DNA of 64,000 nt from [Actinomadura] parvosata subsp. kistnae. GTDB lineage: Bacteria > Actinomycetota > Actinomycetes > Streptosporangiales > Streptosporangiaceae. A program made the position numbers and the translations under genes. The DNA is taken from NCBI RefSeq assembly GCF_900323885.1, contig NZ_OOHJ01000011.1:186001-250000 (forward strand), read 5' to 3'. Positions 57,650 to 64,000 of this stretch are shown here, piece by piece; within the stretch, counting starts at the first letter, position 1, and every line of letters begins with the position of its first letter. The notes below the pieces were generated by a model. That model was not told the origin of the DNA. It did not search any database and worked only from the letters and a program-made list of their open reading frames with translations.

Positions 57650-57847
57650 ATGCGGGTGACGGTGGACCGCGACACCTGCTGCGGCAGCGGCCTGTGCGTG
57701 GCCGCGGTCCCGCAGGTGTTCGGGCACGACGACGAGACCGTCGTCGTGGTGAACGAGCCGCGGCCGCCGGCCGCCCTCGCGGACCTGGTCCGCGAGGCGG
57801 CCCGGCGCTGCCCGACGGGGACGATCCGGCTGCTCGACGACGAGTGA
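57650..57847 (+). CDS. 3Fe-4S ferredoxin
   Basis: A 65-residue ferredoxin: DRDTCCGSGLCVAAVPQVFG contains Cys10 and Cys16 and RRCPTGTIRLL the last cluster Cys, the C-x5-C...C pattern of 3Fe-4S ferredoxins that feed P450s. GTG 57644, overlapping the P450 stop, is an in-frame alternative. It is tightly linked to the P450 and is followed by a strong bidirectional terminator. Confidence 0.9.
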   Translation: MRVTVDRDTCCGSGLCVAAVPQVFGHDDETVVVVNEPRPPAALADLVREAARRCPTGTIRLLDDE

Positions 57848-57863
57848 GCCACACGCACGAACG

Positions 57864-57899
57864 AAGAAGCTGCCGGCGGTGATCCGCCGGCAGCTTCTT
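57864..57899. terminator. Strong bidirectional terminator
   Basis: AAGAAGCTGCCGGCGG (57864-57879) pairs perfectly with CCGCCGGCAGCTTCTT (57884-57899) around TGAT, giving a 16-bp stem ending in A- and T-rich tails. It separates the plus-strand ferredoxin gene from the convergent epimerase gene. Confidence 0.9.
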
Positions 57900-57914
57900 T
57901 CGTCTGGTGGCCGC

Positions 57915-58918
57915 TCAGCCCTTCAGCAGGCGCGCCTCCACGTCGGGGTCCAGCGGGGCCAGCTCGTGGGCCGTGCGGTAGCCGCCCTGGGACGACTCCT
58001 CGGGCGTGTCCCCGCCCACCTCGCGCAGCCACTCCCAGGTGTCGGCCACGGTCTCCTTGACGGGCCGGCAGCGCAGCCCGGCGGCCACCGCCTTGGAAAC
58101 GTCGGTGCGGTGCAGCAGCTCGTGCATCTCGCCCGGCGGCAGCCAGCCCGGCAGGCCGGTCCACGGCCGGATGCCCGCCGCGAGGATCTGCTCGGGGTCG
58201 ATCCAGCGCAGCTCGGCGCCGGCGCCGGTGACCTCGGCGCAGGCGGTGAGGAAGTCCTCCATCGTGGCGTGCTCGGGCGGGCACACCAGGTTGTAGACGC
58301 CGTGCAGGCCGCGCCCGGCGGCGTCCAGGGTCCAGGTGGCCAGGTCGCGGACGTCGATGTACTGCAGGGACGCGGTGCGGGGCCCGGCGCGAGCTGGGGG
58401 CCGCCGCGGGCGGCGCGGCGCAGCCACCACGGCACCCGCCCGGAGTTCTCCCGGGGGCCGAAGATCAGCCCGGGGCGCAGGCGCAGGGACCGCTCGCCCA
58501 TCGCCTGCTCCGCGGCCACCTCGCCGCCCGCTTTGGCCTCCCGGTAGGTGACCTCGCCGTCGTCCGGAGAGCCGGCCACCACGGGCCGCTCCTCGGTGAG
58601 CGGCGCGGGCACGGGGAAGTCGTAGATGCCGCGGCTGGAGACGTAGGTGTAGTGGCCGATGCGGCCGTCCAGCAGCCGCAGCGTGTCGCGCACGACCCGC
58701 GGCGGGCCGGACCACGTGTCCACCGCCAGGTCCCACTCGCCCTGCGCGAGGGCGGCCATGCCGTCGGTCTGTGTCCGGTCGCCGTGCAGCGCCCGGACGC
58801 CGGGCGGCGGCTCGTGCCGCCCCCGGTGGAACACCGTCACCTCCCATTCCCTGGCCAGCGCCGCCTCCGTCACGGCGCGGCCGACGAACTCGGTACCACC
58901 CAGCATCAAGATGCGCAT
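57915..58918 (-). pseudogene. NAD-dependent epimerase/reductase, one-base frameshift
   Basis: The N-terminal frame (ATG 58918, GAGGAA upstream) has MRILMLGGTEFVGRAVTEAA, ALHGDRTQTDGMAALAQGEW and YVSSRGIYDFP, an atypical SDR/epimerase. At the G-run 58379-58382 the frame is lost; one extra C (minus strand) converts APGPAPRPCS into APGPRTASLQYIDVRDLATW, and the C-terminal frame continues to 57915 (YNLVCPPEHATMEDFLTACA, AGLRCRPVKETVADTWEWLR). The restored protein of about 334 residues is of normal length. Related proteins reduce or epimerise sugars or polyketide intermediates. It starts 12 bp after the ferredoxin gene on the same strand. Confidence 0.8.
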
Positions 58919-58929
58919 CCGGTTCCTCA

Positions 58930-59154
58930 TCATCTTCCGGCAATGGAATCGGTCCGCCCGGAGCCGCTGCTCACGCGCAGCGCCCCGGACGGGCAGAGCC
59001 GCTCCGCTCGGAGCGCCTTCTTCCGCGCGTCCCCGGAGGGGTCGGCGGTCAGCACGACGACCAGGCCGTTCTCGTCCTGGTCGAAGACGCCGGGCGCGGT
59101 CAGCGCGCACATGCCGGCGCCGATGCACACGTCCTGGTCTCCCTGGATCTCCAT
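58930..59154 (-). CDS. 3Fe-4S ferredoxin, second copy
   Basis: A 74-residue ferredoxin: GDQDVCIGAGMCALTAPGVF holds Cys10 and Cys16, and RLCPSGALRV the third Cys. The C-terminal tail VSSGSGRTDSIAGR is longer than that of the ferredoxin at 57650. ATG 59154 has GAGGAGG upstream. It lies 14 bp after the P450 at 59169-60356 on the same strand and is probably its electron donor. Confidence 0.9.
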   Translation of the reverse strand: MEIQGDQDVCIGAGMCALTAPGVFDQDENGLVVVLTADPSGDARKKALRAERLCPSGALRVSSGSGRTDSIAGR

Positions 59155-59168
59155 CGGTCCGCCTCCTC

Positions 59169-60356
59169 TCACCAGGTGACCGGCAGCGCGTCGATGCCCT
59201 GGATCGCGCCCGGCGGGCGGGGCGCCAGCTCCTCCGCGGGCACGGTCATGCGCAGCGTCGGGATGCGCTGCCACAGAGCCGTCAGCGCGATCTGCAGCTC
59301 CAGCCGGGCCAGGTTCTGGCCGAGGCACTGGTGGCGGCCGTAGCCGAAGGCGATGTGCCCGCCGGCGTCGCGGCCGGCGTCGAAGACGTCCGGGTTCTCG
59401 AAGACCTCGGCGTCCCGGTTGGCCAGCGAGGCGGGGACGAGGACGCCCTCCCCCGCCTTGATCACCACCCCGTCGATCTCGATGTCGGCGGTGGCGACCC
59501 GGATGTTGGCGCTGTCGGCGATCGACTGGTAGCGCAGCAGCTCCTCCACGGCGGGCACGATCGCCTCGGGGTCGGCCCGGATCGCGGCGAGCTGGTCCGG
59601 GTTCTCCATGAGCGTGACCGCGCCGAGGGAGATCATCGCCGCGGTGGTCTCGTGTCCCGCGATGAGCAGCGACATGGCCGCCAGCGCGAGGTCGTCGTCG
59701 GAGATCCGGCCGGTGCCGGCCAGTCGCCCGATGAGGCCGGCACCGTCCGGGGTCTTCTTGTACTCGGTCACCAGGTGCTCGAAGTAGGCGAGCAGCTCGG
59801 CGCCCGCCTGGCGGCCCTCCTCCGTGGAGAAGGTCCGCACGAGCCGCCTGATGGCGTCCTGGAAGAAGTCGCGGTCCTCCCAGGGGGCGCCGAGCAGGCG
59901 GCAGATCACCCGGAAGGGCACCGGCAGGGCGAAGTCCCGGTACAGGTCGGCGGGCGGGCCCTGCGCCAGCATGTCGTCAAGGGACTCGTGCACGATGCGC
60001 TCGATGTCGGCCCGCCGCTCGCGGACCTTCTTCAGCGTGAAGTCCGGCAGGAACATCCGCCGCTGGATGTCGTGCTCCGGCGGGTCCATGCCGATCAGCG
60101 CCTGGCGCTTGCGCTCGGTCAGCAGCTCGACCTGCACCGAGATGACGGGGAAGCCGGGGCGCCTGCGGTCGGACGAGAGTCTGGGGTCCTTCAGCAGCGT
60201 CCTGGCCTGGTCGTACCGGGTGACCAGCCACGCGAGCTGGCCGGCGTAGGTGGTCACCCGGCGCAGCGCCGGGCCCTGCCGCAGCTCCGCGTACGCCGGG
60301 GGTGGAAGGTGCGGGCAGACGCGGGCCTGCGGGAAGGCGGGCGGTGCTGTGGTCAT
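59169..60356 (-). CDS. Cytochrome P450, second copy
   Basis: A 395-residue P450. The I-helix is MSLLIAGHETTAAMISLGAV near residue 232, the ExxR pair is in VEELLRYQ, and the haem Cys is in IAFGYGRHQCLGQNLARLEL near 345. It has the full FGxGxHxCxG signature, unlike the FSVGPHFC of the other P450. ATG 60356 has AGGAGAAG upstream. Its operon holds the SDR upstream and the ferredoxin downstream. It probably hydroxylates the polyketide at another site. Confidence 0.92.
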   Translation of the reverse strand: MTTAPPAFPQARVCPHLPPPAYAELRQGPALRRVTTYAGQLAWLVTRYDQARTLLKDPRLSSDRRRPGFPVISVQVELLTERKRQALIGMDPPEHDIQRRMFLPDFTLKKVRERRADIERIVHESLDDMLAQGPPADLYRDFALPVPFRVICRLLGAPWEDRDFFQDAIRRLVRTFSTEEGRQAGAELLAYFEHLVTEYKKTPDGAGLIGRLAGTGRISDDDLALAAMSLLIAGHETTAAMISLGAVTLMENPDQLAAIRADPEAIVPAVEELLRYQSIADSANIRVATADIEIDGVVIKAGEGVLVPASLANRDAEVFENPDVFDAGRDAGGHIAFGYGRHQCLGQNLARLELQIALTALWQRIPTLRMTVPAEELAPRPPGAIQGIDALPVTW

Positions 60357-60399
60357 CGCTTCTCCTGCTCGTGTCCTGAACAACCGGCCGGCGAGCGCA

Positions 60400-61197
60400 T
60401 CAGTGTCCGCCGGCCACGTAGATCACTTGGCCGCTGACGTTCCCGTTGGCCTCCGAGCTCAGGAAGAGCACGGTGTTGGCGACGTCCGCGGGCGTCGACA
60501 CCTTGCCGACGGGGCGGTCCTGGTTGAGCATGCGCTTGATCTGTACGTCGTCGAGCTCGGCGAACCTCGCCTGCTTGTCCTCGGGGAAGCGCCGCAGGAA
60601 GCCCCTGCTGACGGTGGCGCCGGGGGCGACCACGTTGACGAGGATGCCGTCGGGGGCCAGCTCGGTGGCGAGCGTGCGGCCGAGGCCGTGCAGCGCCATC
60701 TTGCTCGACACGAAGGCCTCGTCGCCGACGGCCCCGCGGGTGACGATGTTCGCCGAGATGAGGATGATGCGGCCCCAGCCCTGCCGGCGCATCGCGGGCA
60801 GGGCGGCCTGGACGGTGTGGAAGGAGCCCTCGACGTCGGCGCGCAGCAGCGGCGACCACTCCTCGGCCGGGATCTCCTCGAACGGCACGGGGGTGGTGCG
60901 GGTGCCGTCCTGCGCGGAGGCGCTGAGCACGAGGACGTCGAGCCGCCCCCACTCGGCCAGGACGCCTTCCACGGCCGAGCGGATGGCCGCCGGGTCGGCG
61001 AGGTCGTACTTGACGACCATGGCCTGCCCGCCGCGCTCGCCGATGACGCGCGCCAGCTCCTCGGCGCGTGCGGCGTTGTGCCGGAAGGTCACCGCGACGC
61101 GGGCGCCCTCGGCCGCGAACGCCTCGGCCATGGCGGCTCCGATGGAACCGCTGCCTCCCGTGACCAGTACGACCTTGCCGGCGAGTCCCAGTTCCAT
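60400..61197 (-). CDS. SDR-family protein with Phe in place of the catalytic Tyr
   Basis: A 265-residue SDR-like protein. Cofactor binding is intact (VVLVTGGSGSIGAAMAEAFA; RVAVTFRHN), and the core includes LDVLVLSASAQDG and the Ser-containing IILISANIVTRGAVG. The YxxxK motif is replaced by Phe162-Val-Ser-Ser-Lys166 (AFVSSKMALHG). Either it is a catalytically different SDR, uses another residue, or is a structural/regulatory homologue. ATG 61197 has AAGGGAG upstream. It is transcribed just before the second P450. Confidence 0.85.
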   Translation of the reverse strand: MELGLAGKVVLVTGGSGSIGAAMAEAFAAEGARVAVTFRHNAARAEELARVIGERGGQAMVVKYDLADPAAIRSAVEGVLAEWGRLDVLVLSASAQDGTRTTPVPFEEIPAEEWSPLLRADVEGSFHTVQAALPAMRRQGWGRIILISANIVTRGAVGDEAFVSSKMALHGLGRTLATELAPDGILVNVVAPGATVSRGFLRRFPEDKQARFAELDDVQIKRMLNQDRPVGKVSTPADVANTVLFLSSEANGNVSGQVIYVAGGH

Positions 61198-61309
61198 GCT
61201 GGCTCCCTTCGATGTCTAGCGTCGCGGTGCCGCGTCGACGTCGGCTCGAATCCGACTGAAGCGGGCCCTGAAGCGGGCCCTGACGCGGACACTGATTGCG
61301 GGCACGGCT

Positions 61310-61798
61310 TCAGTAGCGGGTCCCGGCGGTGGCGCTCTGGACCACCGCGACCTGGTTGCCCTGGGTGTCGAAGGCGGTGCCCGTGCCCGAGGCCGTCCAG
61401 GTGGTGGCCGAGGTGAACCGGCCGGACTGCTGCACGCGGACCTCTCCGGTGTAGGTTCCGTCGTCGTCGGCGTACATGAAATGGCGGAAGGTGAACTCGA
61501 AGCCCTGCGTGGTGGGGCGCCAGGAGCCGAGGCTCAGGTGGCCGGCGCCGGTGGTGGTGCCGAGGCAGATGCGGTCGGCGGTGAAGGCGAACAGGCCGTC
61601 CTCGCCGGGCCGGTTCGGGATGTCGAAGGTCACCTTGACGGCCCAGGTGCCGAGCAGCGGGCTGCCGAGCCGGTTCTCGGCCGTGTCACCGGTATCGGCG
61701 GTGGCGGCGGTGGCGCCGCCCAGCAGGCCGAGGCCGACCAAGGGGGCGAGGGTCCCGCCGCGGCTGAGCAGGCTGCGCCGGTTCAGTTCCGTTCTCAT
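61310..61798 (-). CDS. Tat-exported lipocalin-like small protein of unknown function
   Basis: A 162-residue exported protein. The N-terminus TELNRRSLLSRGGTLAPLVG has a twin-arginine-like motif (RRSLL) and a hydrophobic stretch, with cleavage after ATAATA. The mature part is beta-rich (LLGTWAVKVTFDIPNRPGED, LSLGSWRPTTQGFEFTFRHF, YTGEVRVQQSGRFTSATTWT) and resembles small secreted proteins found beside polyketide clusters in actinomycetes. No catalytic motif is recognised. It may bind the product or an aromatic ligand. Confidence 0.72.
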   Translation of the reverse strand: MRTELNRRSLLSRGGTLAPLVGLGLLGGATAATADTGDTAENRLGSPLLGTWAVKVTFDIPNRPGEDGLFAFTADRICLGTTTGAGHLSLGSWRPTTQGFEFTFRHFMYADDDGTYTGEVRVQQSGRFTSATTWTASGTGTAFDTQGNQVAVVQSATAGTRY

Positions 61799-61848
61799 CC
61801 GGACTCCTTCCGAGCTCCAGGGGGCTCTCCTTTATCGGGCGTCCTGCT

Positions 61849-61883
61849 CGAGCGGCGGTCCAACCTGGGTCGTCCGCCGCTCG
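61849..61883. promoter_or_regulatory. Inverted repeat in the divergent region 61798/61969
   Basis: CGAGCGGCGG (61849-61858) and CCGCCGCTCG (61874-61883) are perfect 10-bp arms with a 15-bp spacer. It lies between the divergent exported-protein and LLM genes, 51 and 86 bp from their starts; its spacing suggests an operator pair, or a weak hairpin. Confidence 0.45.
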
Positions 61884-61968
61884 GCCGCTGCCTGCTCCGT
61901 CTTCGAGGCGCACCTGTGAGCCTGAACGAGCAGGCCCAGCTCCACCTCATAGAAGGGACAGCCCCGGC

Positions 61969-62997
61969 ATGAAGCTCGGTGTCAACCTCTCCTACCTCGA
62001 CGCGGAGGAGGTCGCGCGGGAGGCCGAACGGCTCGGTTACGACGTCGCGGTGGTCCCGGAGGGGTTCCGCGCGGACGGCGCGACCGTCCTCGGCGCCGTG
62101 GCCGCCGCGACCACGCGGATCGGCCTGGCCTCCGGCGTCTTCCAGATCCCCGGCCGCACGCCGGCCATGACCGCCCTGACCGCCTCGACGCTCGACACCC
62201 TGTCCGGCGGCCGGTTCCGGCTCGGGCTCGGGGTGTCGAACCCGGACATCTCCGAAGGCTGGCACGGCGTGCCGTTCCGCCGCCCGCTGGCCAGGACCAG
62301 GGAGTACGTGGACATCGTGCGCCGCACCCTGGCCCGCGAGGCGGTCACCCACGACGGCGCGCACTTCCGGCTGCCGCCCGAGGGCTGCGTGGCGGCGCCG
62401 TTGCGGCTCTACAGCGAGCCGGTGACCGAGCGGCTGCCGATCTACCTCGCCGCGGTCGCGCCCGGCGGCCTGGAGCTGGCCGGGGAGATCGCCGACGGCT
62501 GGCTGGGCGCGTTCTCCCCGCCGGACGAGCTGCCCAAGGTCACCGAGTCGCTGCGCGCGGGCCGGCTGCGCGCCGGGCTGCCGATGGCCGGGTTCGAGGT
62601 GCTGTGCGGGGTCCCGATGGCGCTGGGCACCGAGGTGGACGTGGCGGCCGTGCCGATCCGCGGGTACCTGTCGCACTTCCTCGGCATGGGCGGGCGCAGC
62701 CGCAACATCTACCTGTCGTTGTTCGAGCGGATGGGCTACGGCCGGGAGACCGGCATCGTGCACGAGCGGATGTCCTCGGGCGACCCGCACGGCGCGGCGG
62801 CGGCGGTGCCGGCCGGCCTGGTGGACCGCATCTCGCTGCTCGGCTCCGCCGACCGGATCGCGGCCAGGATGCGGGCGTACGCCGAGCACGGCCTGACGAC
62901 GCTGGTGATCTCGCCGTTCGGCGCGACGACGGCCGAGCGGATCGAGATCGTGCGGCTCGCGGCTACGGCGCTCGGCCGCGCCGGCCTGGCGGCCTGA
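61969..62997 (+). CDS. LLM-class F420-dependent oxidoreductase
   Basis: A 342-residue luciferase-like oxidoreductase: KLGVNLSYLDAEEVAREAER, IGLASGVFQIPGRTPAMTAL, LDTLSGGRFRLGLGVSNPDI and IYLAAVAPGGLELAGEIADG. The size and GRTP motif fit F420-dependent enzymes such as those acting in angucycline and tetracycline-type pathways. ATG 61969 has AGAAGGGA upstream. It is followed by the MFS gene with only 5 bp between, so export and oxidation are coupled. Confidence 0.88.
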   Translation: MKLGVNLSYLDAEEVAREAERLGYDVAVVPEGFRADGATVLGAVAAATTRIGLASGVFQIPGRTPAMTALTASTLDTLSGGRFRLGLGVSNPDISEGWHGVPFRRPLARTREYVDIVRRTLAREAVTHDGAHFRLPPEGCVAAPLRLYSEPVTERLPIYLAAVAPGGLELAGEIADGWLGAFSPPDELPKVTESLRAGRLRAGLPMAGFEVLCGVPMALGTEVDVAAVPIRGYLSHFLGMGGRSRNIYLSLFERMGYGRETGIVHERMSSGDPHGAAAAVPAGLVDRISLLGSADRIAARMRAYAEHGLTTLVISPFGATTAERIEIVRLAATALGRAGLAA

Positions 62998-63002
62998 TCG
63001 CC

Positions 63003-64000
63003 ATGAGCGACAGCGGAACGGGCCGGCGGCGGGGCGGGCTCCGTGGGCTGCGCAGCCTGCGCGGCAACCCGTGGGCGGTCATGACGACCACCTGCCTCGG
63101 CTACTTCATCACGATCCTGAACTCCACGTCGGTCAGCATCGCCGTGCCCCAGATCCAGGCCGGGCTGGGCGCGAGCCTCAGCGAGGTGCTGTGGGTGGTC
63201 GGCGGCTACGTGCTGGCGCTGGCGGTGCTGACCGTCACCGCCGGCCGGCTGGGGGACGTGGCGGGGCCGCGCAACGTGTTCCTGGCCGGGATGGCGGTGT
63301 TCACCGTCGCCTCGGCGCTGTGCGGGTTCGCCCAGTCGCCGTGGCAGCTCATCGGCGCCCGGCTGCTCCAGGGCGTCGGCGCCGCGCTGATCATCCCGCA
63401 GACGCTGACGATGATGACGCTCGTCATCCCGCAGGAGCGGCGGGGGCGGGCCAGTGCGGTGTGGGGGGTGACCGCCGGGCTGGCCGGGGTGGCCGGCCCG
63501 ACGCTCGGCGGCCTGCTGGTCTCGACGGCCGGATGGCGCTCGGTGTTCGCGGTGAACCTGCCGGTGGGTGTGCTGATCATCGTCCTCACCCTGCTGCTGG
63601 TGCCGCCCGCGCAGTCGCAGCGGGCGGCCCGGCGGCTGAACGCGGCGGGCGCGGCCCTGGCCGGCCTCGGGCTCGGCGGGATCACGTTCGGCCTGCTGGA
63701 GGGCAAGGAGTACGGGTGGGGCACGGTCGTGTCGTTCGTGACCGTGCCGATGATCATCGGGGCGGGGGTCGTGCTGCTGGGCGCGTTCGTGCTGCACCAG
63801 CACCGGGCGCGTGAGCCGCTGGTGCCGACGCGGCTGTTCGCCGACCGCACGTTCACGGTGATGACCGTCTCGATGGCCATCGTGTCGATGTGCGTGATCA
63901 CGCTCTCGCTGGCCATGACGCTGTACCTGCAGTCGGTGCTGGGCATGTCGGCCGCGCACGCGGGGCTCACGCTGGCGCCGTGGGCGCTGGGCATGACGGT
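63003..64000 (+). CDS. MFS transporter, DHA2 (EmrB/QacA) family, 3' end outside window
   Basis: The 5' 332 codons of a drug:H+ antiporter. The first helix is MTTTCLGYFITILNSTSVSI, motif A-like GRLGDVAGPRNVF follows helix 2, and LIGARLLQGVGAALIIPQTL is the conserved antiporter motif; several more helices follow. DHA2 family members have 14 helices, so about one third of the protein is outside the window. Its position after the LLM gene suggests export of, or self-resistance to, the polyketide product. Confidence 0.88.
   Translation, partial: MSDSGTGRRRGGLRGLRSLRGNPWAVMTTTCLGYFITILNSTSVSIAVPQIQAGLGASLSEVLWVVGGYVLALAVLTVTAGRLGDVAGPRNVFLAGMAVFTVASALCGFAQSPWQLIGARLLQGVGAALIIPQTLTMMTLVIPQERRGRASAVWGVTAGLAGVAGPTLGGLLVSTAGWRSVFAVNLPVGVLIIVLTLLLVPPAQSQRAARRLNAAGAALAGLGLGGITFGLLEGKEYGWGTVVSFVTVPMIIGAGVVLLGAFVLHQHRAREPLVPTRLFADRTFTVMTVSMAIVSMCVITLSLAMTLYLQSVLGMSAAHAGLTLAPWALGMT

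Overview
The window is high-GC, gene-dense DNA typical of an actinomycete. Codon third positions are strongly G/C, GTG starts are common, and the window holds several TetR/MarR/XRE-type regulators, SpoIIE phosphatases, an ANTAR protein, an ECF sigma factor and part of an aromatic polyketide cluster. A filamentous genus such as Nonomuraea or another of the Streptosporangiales is a reasonable inference, but nothing in the window (no rRNA or tRNA) proves it.

Layout. 1-7.6 kb: the end of a CopD/CtaG-type copper membrane protein, an aromatic-ring monooxygenase divergent from a TetR regulator, a secreted zinc metalloprotease with a split C-terminus, and a secreted beta-propeller/PKD protein. 7.9-14.6 kb: a signalling pair, namely a 1424-residue soluble hybrid histidine kinase with seven 92-residue HAMP units, then an ANTAR-GAF protein and a PAS-SpoIIE phosphatase that were probably one protein. 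14.6-26.4 kb: housekeeping and stress genes (APH(6)-like kinase, M1 aminopeptidase, MarR/MBL pair, ferredoxin reductase, folE, a cysteine-rich regulator, Fe/Mn superoxide dismutase, GDSL hydrolase, acetyltransferase with TetR). 26.4-36.8 kb: secreted pectate lyase, FAD oxidases, LLM flavin oxidoreductases, MarR, erythromycin-esterase-like protein. 36.8-43.5 kb: a second SpoIIE phosphatase, a membrane-anchored HTH protein, a secreted protein, a non-coding array of ~199-bp repeats, and a secreted lysozyme-like protein. 43.9-47.9 kb: hydrolase, RibD-like reductase, ECF sigma factor, FAD monooxygenase. About 48.9 kb to the right edge: the tailoring half of an aromatic (type II) polyketide cluster with ACP, SRPBCC cyclase, two SchA/CurD cyclases, two DUF1772 proteins, two O-methyltransferases, two P450s each with a 3Fe-4S ferredoxin, two SDRs, flavin enzymes and an MFS exporter. 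No ketosynthase is in view.

Five genes are broken in the same way, as if a single G/C were missing next to a G/C stretch: the ANTAR/SpoIIE pair, the pectate lyase, the LLM/FAD pair, the erythromycin esterase and the epimerase. A shared technical cause is more likely than five independent gene deaths. A sixth split, in the metalloprotease, has the opposite phase.

Likely control sites are visible as palindromes between divergent genes or beside regulators: 3543-3558, 5911-5924, 18444-18465, 24590-24603, 46538-46564 and 55226-55245. Several convincing terminator hairpins were also found.
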